Positions 14,692 to 25,800 of a stretch of 64,000 nucleotides of DNA are shown here, one piece after another (the stretch's first letter is position 1; the number at the start of each line of letters is the position of its first letter). Both the position numbers and the translations under genes were made by a program. The notes beneath the pieces were generated by a model, which was not told the DNA's origin, made no database searches, and saw only the letters and a program-made list of their open reading frames with translations. Location: the IMG/VR virus record IMGVR_UViG_3300010885_025649, positions 148,498 to 212,497 of that record. One strand, 5' to 3'. The DNA is from a virus.

Positions 14692-14847
14692 CTAAAGTCC
14701 AGCCCCAAGCTGGTCTAGGGTGATGAACCCTAGCCTCCAAGCTTGAAGCCAACAGTTGGAAGGGGTGCACTCCTCAACTGTTGTGAACATCTTCACTACC
14801 AACTGGCGCTCAGCATCAGTCAGTAACAAAGCTAACTGTGGGCACAT
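14692..14847 (-). CDS. Small hypothetical protein, 51 aa
   Basis: ATG at 14845-14847 behind AAGGAGGTGATTCTTT. An amphipathic helix (LALLLTDAERQLVVKMFTTVEE) precedes a Cys/Trp-containing part. Its stop is followed on the minus strand by CCGCG/CGCGG. Confidence 0.5.
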   Translation of the reverse strand: MCPQLALLLTDAERQLVVKMFTTVEECTPSNCWLQAWRLGFITLDQLGAGL

Positions 14848-14883
14848 AAAGAATCACCTCCTTAAGGTTATGCTCACAGAAAA

Positions 14884-14914
14884 GAAGTCGAAGGGAAGGC
14901 CCTCCAACTTCTTT
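14884..14914 (-). terminator. Intergenic hairpin (AAGTCGAAGGG/CCCTCCAACTT)
   Basis: Long stem with two non-canonical plus-strand positions, both wobble pairs when read as minus-strand RNA. Loop AAGG. Confidence 0.55.
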
Positions 14915-15306
14915 TAGGTGATAAGAAAATAACTATCACCATACTCGGCAAAGCCGAGTGAATCAAGAAATTTGCAGCGGACACTGTGATGGCCATCACC
15001 ATCACAGGGAAACGCGCAAACAATGGTGTTTGCGGGGAGACCCGCGATGTGTGCTTTTACAGCACGGTACGCGGTACGGACCGCGCTTGTTGGGACGACG
15101 CTGTGGTTAGCAGCATTGTAACCAACGGAGCCATTAACATCTGCATCGAGGACGATGCAGCTGACGTAATCATCACCGAAGAAGTCTTCGGTGACGAAGA
15201 AGTTGACGCTAAGCGCGCCAACGGTGATATCAGCATTGAAGCTGACATCAACAGGAGTATTAGATACTCCTGCTTTGAGATTAGTAAGTTGGCGAATGGT
15301 ATTCAT
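14914..15306 (-). CDS. Hypothetical protein, 130 aa, paralogue of 14277-14615
   Basis: Beta-rich first half, then a helix (TAYRAVKAHIAGLP) and the CDGDGHHSVRCKFLDSLGF ending shared with 14277-14615. ATG behind AAGGAGGGGGGGA. A truncated GNAT-like fold is possible but unproven. Confidence 0.6.
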   Translation of the reverse strand: MNTIRQLTNLKAGVSNTPVDVSFNADITVGALSVNFFVTEDFFGDDYVSCIVLDADVNGSVGYNAANHSVVPTSAVRTAYRAVKAHIAGLPANTIVCAFPCDGDGHHSVRCKFLDSLGFAEYGDSYFLIT

Positions 15307-15372
15307 TCCCCCCCTCCTTCTGTTACCCAGATTAGGTAACTCAAATAAAAAGTCGGAGGATACAGAAAGAAA

Positions 15373-15410
15373 GTCGTTAACTCCTAGGGAAACTAGGATA
15401 AGTTAACGAC
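15373..15410 (-). terminator. CCTAG-core hairpin, copy 9
   Basis: Sequence-identical to the copy at 6910. Followed on the minus strand by TTTCTTTCTGTATCCTCCGACTTTTTATTTG in two parts: a pyrimidine tract, then the box and CGACT unit. Confidence 0.75.
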
Positions 15411-15417
15411 TAGTCAC

Positions 15418-15540
15418 TTAAGGGCAGCGATAAACGATGCAGATGGCTGCATCGAGAGTAGCCAAATACAGGGCTAATCCAACGTTGACAAGAATCGCGG
15501 CGAGGGCCGCGATTAAAATATCCAATGCGTATTTGCGCAT
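15418..15540 (-). CDS. Membrane micropeptide, 40 aa
   Basis: ATG behind AAGGAGACACC. The N-terminus (MRKY) is followed by a long hydrophobic run (LDILIAALAAILVNVGLALY), one transmembrane helix, and a short tail with two Cys. Bounded by family hairpins. Confidence 0.55.
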   Translation of the reverse strand: MRKYALDILIAALAAILVNVGLALYLATLDAAICIVYRCP

Positions 15541-15602
15541 GGTGTCTCCTTGTTACCCAGATTAGGTAACTCAAATAAAAAGTCGGTATATACAGAAAAG
15601 AA

Positions 15603-15626
15603 GTCGGTAACCAAGGGGTTACCGAC
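15603..15626 (-). terminator. Intergenic hairpin (GTCGGTAACC/GGTTACCGAC)
   Basis: Perfect ten-base stem with loop AAGG, followed on the minus strand by TTCTTTTCTG, then TATATA and CCGACTTTTTATTTG. Confidence 0.65.
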
Positions 15627-15633
15627 TATGAGA

Positions 15634-15840
15634 TTAGAATCCAAGGGCGCTAAGGCCATCTTGGATTGTCTTGAGTCTAGTTGGGGTGGTACGATACCCC
15701 CCTGCTAGACAGACAAGATGAAAATATAAATCTGGGTTTTTTGTACAAAACGGATTTGCCGAGTATACGGTATCCACCGAAGGGGTGAACACGGAAACGG
15801 AAACGGAAACAATCAAAACAAAACGGATTAACTTTGACAT
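15634..15840 (-). CDS. Small exported protein, 68 aa
   Basis: Typical signal peptide: Lys/Arg near the start, a hydrophobic core (FVLIVSVSVSVF), and a possible Ala-x-Ala-like cleavage near VYSA before a mature part with two Cys. The VSVSVSV run is encoded by three tandem GGAAAC units (plus strand). ATG behind AAGGAGTTCAA. Probably periplasmic or membrane-attached; function unknown. Confidence 0.55.
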   Translation of the reverse strand: MSKLIRFVLIVSVSVSVFTPSVDTVYSANPFCTKNPDLYFHLVCLAGGYRTTPTRLKTIQDGLSALGF

Positions 15841-16063
15841 TTGAACTCCTTAATAGTGGAGGACAAATAAAGAGTCGAGGCACAGAGGCTCCCAGTGTCA
15901 AGGGTATGAGCTAAAAAATCTAGACGAAAACACATATATGCCGGGGGGGTATAGCAAGTACATATATGGCCTATTCAGAAAATTTCTAATTTTTTGGTGG
16001 GAAGTCGGAATTTCCCGATTCGAATCTGATATGGTTAGAAAGTATACACCGGAGAGTTGCCTT
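15841..16063. promoter_or_regulatory. Divergent intergenic region at the composition boundary
   Basis: Separates the minus-strand small-gene block from the LOV gene. The left part is a class B leader (TCCTCCACTATTAAGGAG on the minus strand). The right part is A/T-rich and includes GGGAA...TTCCC around 16001-16016 and the GGAG site for the LOV gene. A promoter is likely, but no clear -35/-10 pair stands out. Confidence 0.35.
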
Positions 16064-16807
16064 ATGCCATTTTTAAATACCCTAATCGGATTCCTATCCG
16101 AGAATACTAACGGTGGGGTTATTGTAGATGTAACTCAGAAAGATTCACCAATAATCTACGTGAACAAAGCTTTTGAAGAACTTACAGGATATAGCGCTAC
16201 AGAAGTAATAGGAAAGAACTGCAGATTTTTACAAGGCGGCGACAAGAATCAAGTCGGCATTCTACAATTAGGATTAGCGATTAACCAAGGAATAGGCTGT
16301 AAAGTATTGCTCCGCAATTATAGAAAAGACGGCTTAATGTTTTGGAATGATTTAGCAATCACGCCAATCAAAGATGACGAAGGAAAGGTAAAATATTATA
16401 TAGGAATTCAATCCGATATAAGTGCAAGATTAGAAGGAACAAGAAGTTCTCAGGATACTTTAATCAAGTTCACTAAACTGGACATGGAGTTATTACAGAT
16501 CCAAAGAGACATAAGTAATCTATTAAAGATTGTACAGATTGGAAATGGTAACCCGAGTTTAATTCGTAGAGTGGACAAAGTGGAAACAAGATTAGATGAC
16601 GTGCAAAAAGATATCTCTGAGTTAAAAGCTTTATATATAAGTGAAAGTGAATCTATCAGAGATACTTTAGGAACAATAGTAGAGAACACGCAGACTAATA
16701 AGGGCACAACCAGTGCAGCAATAATTACAGCAATAGCCACAACAATCATAGGATTACTAACTATTTTTGGTCCTCAATTAGTAACCTTATTACATTTAGT
16801 TAAGTAA
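16064..16807 (+). CDS. LOV blue-light receptor with coiled coil and membrane anchor, 247 aa
   Basis: Residues 12-120 are a LOV (PAS-type) domain with every hallmark: GKNCRFLQG with the photoactive Cys53, NYRKDG with N85, FWN with N95, and IGIQSD with Q116, the residues that bind FMN and form the cysteinyl adduct. One of the two usual phosphate-contacting Arg is replaced. Residues about 140-205 are coiled coil (RRVDKVETRLDDVQKDISELK), and 215-247 form a hydrophobic membrane segment. The coil-plus-anchor resembles XhlA-type phage membrane proteins (inference). The ATG at 16064, behind GGAG, is preferred to a longer frame starting at 15938. No kinase or DNA-binding output domain is present. Confidence 0.85.
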   Translation: MPFLNTLIGFLSENTNGGVIVDVTQKDSPIIYVNKAFEELTGYSATEVIGKNCRFLQGGDKNQVGILQLGLAINQGIGCKVLLRNYRKDGLMFWNDLAITPIKDDEGKVKYYIGIQSDISARLEGTRSSQDTLIKFTKLDMELLQIQRDISNLLKIVQIGNGNPSLIRRVDKVETRLDDVQKDISELKALYISESESIRDTLGTIVENTQTNKGTTSAAIITAIATTIIGLLTIFGPQLVTLLHLVK

Positions 16808-16831
16808 CCTTAATACCCGATATTACTTTCC

Positions 16832-19800
16832 TCAAGTAGTCATTACAGACATATCATTCCCGGCCACATCTTGGAAGTGGTATTCATATTCCTGATTATT
16901 AATAGAACTAAGATAAGAAGTCTGATTTAATTCAGAATCATCATATTCATCAATAGAATCAGTAATAGAGACCTCCGCGATATTAAGAACATCAGACTCT
17001 CCAGCAGAGTTAATAAGCTCAAGCCGATATCTTTCAGCTTGGGCTTGTTCATATTCATTCTCAATAGCTTGAGCAGTCAAGGAAGTAACAGGGGATTCTT
17101 CTCTAGTAGCTGTCCGGACAGCCATAGCCGCAGATAACCCCGCGGCAAGCGCACCAAACGCGGCAGTAATAAGTCCGGATCCCATATTAGCAAGACCACG
17201 AGAAGCAAGTTCTCCAACATTAGTACCTTCTTTCCCTATAAATTTAGCAATAGGTGTTGTAATAACATCAGATAGGATAGTACTACCAACAATATTTCCT
17301 GCAAGACCGAGGGCATAGCCCCCTAAGATTTCATGTCGGGTATCACTATCAGACATATCCCTCATAGATTTAACTGCAGAGGTAATATCCGAGGCCATCA
17401 TAAAAGCGGATCTCATAGGAGCGAAAGTATTAGAAGACATAAGGCCATGACCAACAGATCTACCTAATTCAGCAGGATCAGTATTAGACTCTCTACCTAA
17501 AGCGCCACCAACAATAGAAGCACCGATAGTAGTAACTGCCAGCATACCATATCCAAGGAATCCCATAGGAGTATTATTAGACATAGCATTTTTAAAGTTT
17601 CTAATAAGGCCACTAGGAGGATTAATATGTGCGCGCAGTTCATTAGATTGCGCTAATCTAGTAACCATTTCATTAGCTTCATAAGGATTCATTTGTTTAA
17701 TATTATTATGTAAAGCATTAGAGAGATCCACAAGATTTTGATTATGTTCATTAGAATCTGGTGCTGAAGTAGACTCATAAGCAGCTTGTGCAATAAACAT
17801 CATAGTTTCCTTAGCAGTTTGTCCAGAGATACCTAATCTAGAAGCATCACTAATAGCACGATCAATAATAAGTTTTCTACCTACAATTCGTTTAGCCGTT
17901 TCATAATCAATTACTTTGCTTTGTGGTCCAGCACTAGTAGAATATTCATGAGTATAACTTGCAGTACTGGGGTCAGTACCAATCATACCCGTAGCTCTAA
18001 TATAAGAAACACCATTAACAATTTTACCAGAACCATTAACATAAATTTCCCCTGGGAAAGCTCTAGGACCATGGCTAGAATATTCAAGAATTTTATCAAC
18101 AGCATCACTAAAAGTCTTAGTCTTCATAGTCTCATCAATAGAGGCTCTAAAGCCAGACATAATTTCTTTAATATTTACATTATGTAATTTACCTCTACCA
18201 AGGATATCAGTAATAGTAGTACCAGCACCTTCACGGCTAGCAAAGTTTACTGATTCCGTAATAAGGGCTTGACCAATATGTGCAGCGGCCAAAGCCAAAT
18301 CACCAATATCAGCTTTACTTTCAGTAGTTAAAGCTTTCTGAACCCCATACATCTTTTGAATATTAAGTAATCCTTTATGCATAAGTTCATTAACTTTATT
18401 ACGGGCATCAGGAACAGAAAGGGGATCAAAGTCAATAGAACCCAATCCAGCTTCACCAAAAGGAGCAATAGTATTACTAGTATTAATACGACTAGCCATA
18501 AGTTCACGCTCATTTAAAGTAGAAGTAACAAACTTAAATAGATCATGATACTGGTGTGCTTGTAGAACTCTATTCATAGTATCTTGAAGATCCTTAGTAT
18601 AAGTAACAGTACCAGTAGTATCAGTAGCAAAAGCTCTAAGAGCAGCAATATCAGAATTATTCATTGCCGATCTACCCAGACTATCTTCTGCAAGCGTAAC
18701 CAACCGGGTAATCTTCTCACTACTCCCTCCAGTAACTAATTCTTCATCTAAGGTTTGGAATAAGTTAGCCGCAATTCTACGAATAGTTTGCAGTTTAGTA
18801 TGAGGAACTTCTTTAGCAAAGTCATGAGCAATTTCATCACTACTAAGAGATCCCACATGTGCTGCAAGAGCACCATAGCTTAAATTTGTAAGGATTTTAT
18901 TAGAGATAGATTCTGTAAGTGGAGTACCGGCATTACCTTGGACAGCAGATATATAATCTGCAACAGGATTAAGAAGCCCAGTAGCTTGAACAGCTTGATC
19001 AAGAGCTGCAGGTTGCAACTTAGTTTTAGTAGGCTTGTCTTCATAAGCATTCTCATACAATTGATTTAATGCAGTATACATTTCGCTAGGAGATACTCCG
19101 GTAGCAGCATTAGGTTTAATACCTTCTCTTCCCAGCATTTGCATTTGATAAGCAATACGAGATACAGACTCAATCGTTCTAGCTTTAGCTTTACCCATAC
19201 TATCCGCTTGTAAAAACTCATGACTAAATATATGAGAAGTAGTATCATAAAGCATACCCATATACTTAGTAGCCACTTGAGCAGTTTGTTGAGTAGCAGC
19301 CGCGGCTATATTTTGAGGCATAATAACAGGGAACATTAGTTTAAGGTAACTATTAACAGTTCCTTCATTAGCAGAATACGCAGCCAAATGTTGGCTTAAG
19401 GTTGGATTACCTTGTATAGTATTAAGTTTATCTTCAACAGAAGCAGATTTAAAAGCTGCGGCGCCTGCCGCTCCAAGTTCTGTTGAGACAACAGTTTCAA
19501 ACTCAGCACTATGAAAGTGATCAATAATTTTAGTAGTAGATTCATACTGTGCTCTACCAAACTTATTAAGAAGAATAGAGTCTTCAATTGTTTGGGCATT
19601 AAGTCCAGAAAGAACTCTTGATTGACGTTTGAAGGTAGCTAAGATATTAGTATCAGAGGTAACATTTGCTGTTACTTGTTCATGAAGACTAACAATACGT
19701 TTATCCTCCATAATTCTTTCAGCAGTTTCTTCAGCAGATGTTGGGCCAAGTACACCATAAAGTGCATCATAAGTACTATGAACCGCATCAACTCCTGAAG

Positions 19801-22800
19801 TACCATAAGGAATAACAGTAGTATTTACCGCTTGTCCAGCGCTACGTAATCTATTAGTAGAATCTGTTACAGCTTGACTAATATCTGTAGTAGTAGGTGT
19901 TCTACCCAGGCGTCTACCAATAATAGCATCACGTTCAGCCATTGCTTGTGCGCTACTAGTAAGAGCTTGAATGGTAGCCATATCCCCGTCATAATCCCCT
20001 TGCTGGTAGCCCATAGCAAACTTAGACACGAATATACTATCAGAATTATTCGCGAATCCTAGCTGCACTCCGCGTCTTCCAGCAGCACGATTATTAAGAG
20101 TTCTCAGAGTAATAACCTTCAAAGCGGCGGGGGCAACACCCTGAGGTGCTCCTGCTCTTAGGAACATACTAAAGAATCTATCACTATATGCATCCACCTT
20201 AAGCATACTAAAAGTGTCATTAATAACACCTAATAGATTACGATCATAGCCTTGTTTAGTAGTAGGATCTAAGATACCATAAGATTCCGCATGATGACGA
20301 AGACTATAGCCATTAAGTTTAATATCATCTAATATAGAACTGCCAGCAGTAGAACCAACCAAAGTACTCTTTAGAGTAGTTTCATCTAAAGTAAAGGGAT
20401 TTGTAACAAAAAACTTAGGGTTAGTATAAGTATGAGCTTTAGTTAAAATATCAAACCCACTATCTAAGATTTCTTGATCTGCTCCCCCAGAGTAATAAGA
20501 TTTATTAGATTTAGCTTTAGTAACATAATCATTCACCACACGTAATGCAGGATTAAGTCCCAGAGCAATTTCTCCCAACTTAACCTGATTAGATTCCATA
20601 GTAACACCAGAACCCCCGGCCGCTCTATGAATAGTGGTAGATAAGTATTGTTGATAAGTATCAGAATCAAGTAGGTTAGAAAGCGCTGTAATATAATTCC
20701 TCTTAGCCTCATTAAGAGATTTCAGGTAAGAATACTCTTCAATAGATAACCCGTAGTTAATAAGCTTTTTACCATTAGCATTACTAACATTCTGACTCAT
20801 ATATTGAATCTTAGACATATTAGTATCAGGATCTATTTCCTTTAAGGAAGTCGGCATTTGGTTAAAGACTTTAGTAATCTCTTGTTGACTTAGAACAAGT
20901 CTATTAATATATTGATCTGCATTATCTCTATTAGGATTTACATTAATAGATAATTGTTTAAGTTGTTCTGCTCCCAGTACAGGAATAAGTTCAAAGTCTA
21001 AGATAGTAGATTCAATATTTCTATGTACTCTAACTGCATTAGGAATAGCGGCCCCTAATTCAAATGTAGGAATCAGGACAGTACCCTTCTGCCTTGCGGC
21101 AAGTACTTCCTGTCTATATTTATACATATCAGTTTCATTAATTCCACCTGCTGTTCTATCTGCCGCAGAGGTATTAACTAAGGTTTGTATTTTAGTATTT
21201 AAATCTATTTTATTAGTACTAGATAATACATAACCAACAGCAGATTCTTTAGCTGATCTATACATAGAATCATACAAACTATGAATAGCCATAGCTTGAT
21301 TTCTTGTCTCTTCATTTACGACCAAGTGAGTAAGATCTAATCCACCATGCCATTGAGTATCAAAGGCAGGAGCAAATTCAGTTAAGCCTTGACTAAAAGC
21401 GCCGACAAGGAACATTCTCCCAATAGCTTGTTGAGTTAATTGTCTTAAGAGACCTATCTGTGATTGTTCACCGACAAGATCAGCAAAGGGAGTATTAGCA
21501 GTAAAGCCAAGGTGATCTGAATCATTAGCATAGTGTTCATATAAAGAAGCGTACTGACTAAACATATTAGCAGAAGTCTTGCGGCCAAATCTGGTATCAT
21601 CTGCTCTAAAGGTATCTTGAGATAAAGTAATCAGATTAAAGTTAGGAATAATCTGTTGTAATCTTTGTAGAGCTGTATTATCTTTTGGTTTAGCCCCGAG
21701 CATTTGTCCTAATACAGAAGAGACTAAACCATCTAGTTCCTCATTAGCTGGGATTCTACTAGCTCTAACTTGTGTTTTAACCTGAGTATATAAAGAAACA
21801 GCTTCAATCAAGTAATAAGTAAAGTCTAATTTATGAGCTTGTGCTTGTTTTGCAGGAAGGATAAATCCAAACTTCTGACTTTGAGGACTCATTACTTCTG
21901 TATAAGCCTCTTTAAACAACTGATTAATATATTGTGCAGGATCAGCATGTTGTATAAACTGATATAATTCATTATAGAAACCATGAGGAGACCCCGCAGT
22001 ATAATAACTTTGCATAGCTGCCTTGACTTCAGGAGGTGTTTTATTATAGAAATCAATTTGCTCCTTAGACATTTTATTAACTAAACTTTCAGTAAGCTTT
22101 TTAACATCCTCAATAACTTCTTGAGTAAGTGTCTGCAAATGTTTAGTAGAACTATGTGTTTGAAGATTTCTTAATTCCATAATCTTCATGAAATCATCTT
22201 CATTAGTAGCCATTAACGCGCCATATCTAAGTTTAAGGGCACCAGACATTTTAGGTTGTGTCCCATACTTAAACTGTTTAGGAGATACAAGTCTATTAAT
22301 AAGAGGGCTAGCTGTTGCCAAAGATCCCTTAAGTTTTGTTCTAAAGTCAGCACCATCATTAACAAAGAGTTTATCTTCATCAAAGACATCATTATTCATC
22401 AAGACATCTTGAACAGCATTACTAAGTCTAAGGAATCTTCTAGCCCCAATACCTCCATAAATACCATCTAAGGCATTTGCTTGCGTTTCGGCATAAGTTC
22501 TATTCATACCTGCGGTAGGACCTTTAGTATCAAGCAATCTAGCAGTAGGATTAGTATAAAGTTTAGCTTTAAAAGTGACAGCAGTATTACCAGATTGTTC
22601 TGGATCCACATTAATCATAACAAACTGCATTTTAGCGCCGGTTCTATTTTCAGCTAAGTTAGGAACTTCAACAGTAAAACCTGCCCCCATACCAACAGAT
22701 TTCTGTAGATTAGTAACAGCAACTTTAAATTCATCTTCAGTATAAAAGTTACCCGCAGTAACTAAATCTCTTAGTTTAGTAACTAAGTTATTATGTGTGT

Positions 22801-25800
22801 TTTGATCTGCGGTTGTTTTATAGGGTTGGAATCTGATAGTAAGATCTACTAACCGCACTTGTGTAGTATCTAAAAGATCATAACCTATTTCAGGATTAAG
22901 TCCGGCCTCACCAGTCGTAAGTGCAACCACTTGCAGTGGTTCCCGAGGTCTTTCTATAGCAGCAAGCTGAGCTAATCTTAAAGCATCACTAGCTTCACCA
23001 TAACCCATATGATAAACGGGTTCAGGCAAACCTGTTTCTCTAAACTGATTAGTAGCAGGATTAAACTGCCCATATTGATAAGAGAATCTAGGCGAAGCCA
23101 AGTTCTTAGTTCTTTGTCCTAATTGCCCAATAGATTTATGTGCTGTAAGAACGGCAACCATAGGAATTCTAAAAGGAGTTCCCGCGGCAGTATTACCGGT
23201 AACATCATCAAGTTTGTCATAAGCCTGCATTCTAAAAGCAGCTTCCATAGTAAGAATAGAAGCAGCAGGATCTCCAATCTGAGTAATAGCTCCAAGCTTC
23301 TTAGCTTTATATCCTTTAGTTAATTGGCTTTGCATAGACAGAGAATACATAGTCTCTGAAGTACCATCAAGGTTATAAACAACTCCTTCAACTCCTGGAG
23401 AATCCGGACTAACTGGAGCCACTTTAATAACTTGTTCATTAGTAGTAAATAGATCATCATACATAAAAGGTTGATACTTATTACTATCCCCAAGTTGAGA
23501 ATACCCCATAGTTTTAGTAGGGATAGGAACAGAAGCTTTAGTAAGCATTTTAAAGATAATACGCATCTCTTCGGTATTAAATCTACTCAGATCTTCGTTA
23601 GTTCCGGTAGATTTAATAATTCTATATTTCATCAAGCGCATTTTATCAACAGTATCAGTAAGAGTAAGATCAGGATTATCCAATGCTCTATCATAAGCGC
23701 GTAATCTTTGTACCAATTGATATTCCGCGATCTGTCCTAAAGCAATAATAGCTTGAGCGGAATTAAGTTTAACAGTTTGATTAGCCCCAAAAGTTCTACC
23801 AGCAATAACACGTTCTTTATCTCCGGTATTAATAAGCATACTTGAGATTAAGGTGTCATATTTCTGCATATAGATATCACCTTTTTCAGTGAACCCAATA
23901 TCATAGTTAAATACATCTTCCCCTGCATATTTAAGTCTAATTCTAAGACCTGATTGCGGTATTCCTGGTAAATGTTCTTGCATAAAGAGTTTAGAATTTA
24001 ATCCACCCTTTTGATTAAATTCCATAGTTTGTCTAATAAGCTCACTAGCTTTATTCCAAGAAGCTTTAGTACCAAATGCTTGTCTAGCCGCATTATTAAA
24101 CTCCGCAGTACTACTATAAATAGGACTACGACCACTAAGGGTATCTTCTCTAAAGAGTCCAAGTTCTTGTAGTCCTGATTTAAGTTGCCCTAATAATTGT
24201 GGATCATGTGAGTCTTTATTACCAATAAACAAACCAGTCTCAGTATTACTGCGCAAAGCTCTAGCACTAATATTAGCCGAGGTCATCAATCCATATTGGG
24301 CATCACCATACTGATTAGTAACCAACATACTAGTTTGGTGTTGAAATCTTTGTGTAGACGAAAATCTAATCTTCCCGGCGGCAACAAGTCTATCAAATTC
24401 CCCGGGGTTAGTAGTATCAAAATATCGTCTAGCTTGTTCTAATCTAACATCCCCCCCAAGTTCTAATGGAGATCCCAGCATTAAAGTAAATCTATCTGTA
24501 TTTAAAGCCTTAAGTATCTTAGTACTTATACCCGAAATAGTATTAGAAGATAGATCTAACTGATTAGTTAGTAAGTATCCTCTAGAAGTGCCCTCATCTA
24601 AGACAGTTTGTAATAATTTATCCAGAGCAAGTTCATTAAGGTTACTACCCGTAGTACCAATAGGCCCTCTAGTATCTATAAGAGCAGTAGTTTGATATTT
24701 AGTAACTGCATCTATAGCATCAGTAACCAATAATTGTTGATACTGGGTACCAAGGCTAGCTCCAGTAAACACAGATTCCACCCCAGCGCTATATTGTCTA
24801 ATCTGTTTACCAACCAAAGTACTATCATTAAGCAGATTAGAGCCATGTAAACCAACAAACATTTGGTTAAACTGTGATGGATTAGTATAAGGTTCAGACA
24901 TTCTACCAGTAGCACTAGGAGTTAAGTTCTGTTTACCCAACCCAGCAAATGCTATAAGTTGCCCATCCCCATACACAGATATATTCTTTTGGTGTTCAAT
25001 TCCGCCACTAGAACCACTACTAAGATCTTCATGGAAAACCCCAGAGGCACGAATCATATCATCAATAGCATTTACATTTCCACTAGTAAACGCATCCAGA
25101 TAAGTTCTACCCCCAACAATAGATCTTAAAGCATCACTATTAAGAACAATAGAGCCACCCCTACCTTGTTGTAAGAATGCTAGATTAATATCTAGTTTAC
25201 CCCCATATTCAGCATCAGCCAATTGTAATAAGTTCTTAGCCATAGCAAAGACTTCCAAGTTACCTGAGGTAATACTACTAGAAGGTGCTTGCACAGTTAA
25301 GTTAATAGTTAATTTATTAAGGCTATTCTTAACAGTACTTCTAGGATTAAGTAGATAATCTGTAGCTGCGATCAGCATTTGATTAATCTGCCCTTCTTGT
25401 TGGAAGAAGGAGCTAAAGATAGTCGCTTCACTAAAAGCAACAGGACCAATACCCGCAGCAGCAAACACATTAGCAAAGCTAGCTAAAGTAGGAGCACTAA
25501 GAATACCAGTAGGAGTTTCAGTAACATTTAGTAGAGATCTAAACCCCAAAGGATCCTCATTAAACTTAATACCTTTACGAACACTAGCAATACCCACAGT
25601 ATCAAGCAAGAAGTGATTAGCCATAACAACCTGCATAGCACTAGAAGCAATGGCACTCATATTCAAATAGAAGTCATCATTAGCAAGCCTATCTGAGTCA
25701 AGAGTATTAATAGCAACTCCAGACTTAGTATAGAAATTTCTAAGTTCAGAGCTATAACTTTCTACAGGTTTAAAGAATGGTTGTAATGCACGTTTAAGTC

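Noticed and set aside
14986-15339. 117-codon plus-strand frame with a basic ending
   Set aside because: Antisense to the gene at 14914-15306, which has a strong ribosome site and a paralogue.
2812-15626. Regular-looking repeats suggesting a CRISPR array
   Set aside because: Spacing is irregular (hundreds of bases), genes lie between copies, and the repeats are variable hairpins; no Cas genes are present.
15790-15812. GGAAAC tandem triplet as a regulatory repeat
   Set aside because: It lies in the signal peptide of a small gene and simply encodes a Val-Ser run; three units are too few to claim function.
15938-16063. Upstream extension of the LOV gene by 42 residues
   Set aside because: No ribosome site for the far start, and the peptide is unlike a LOV N-cap; the ATG at 16064 has GGAG at usable spacing.
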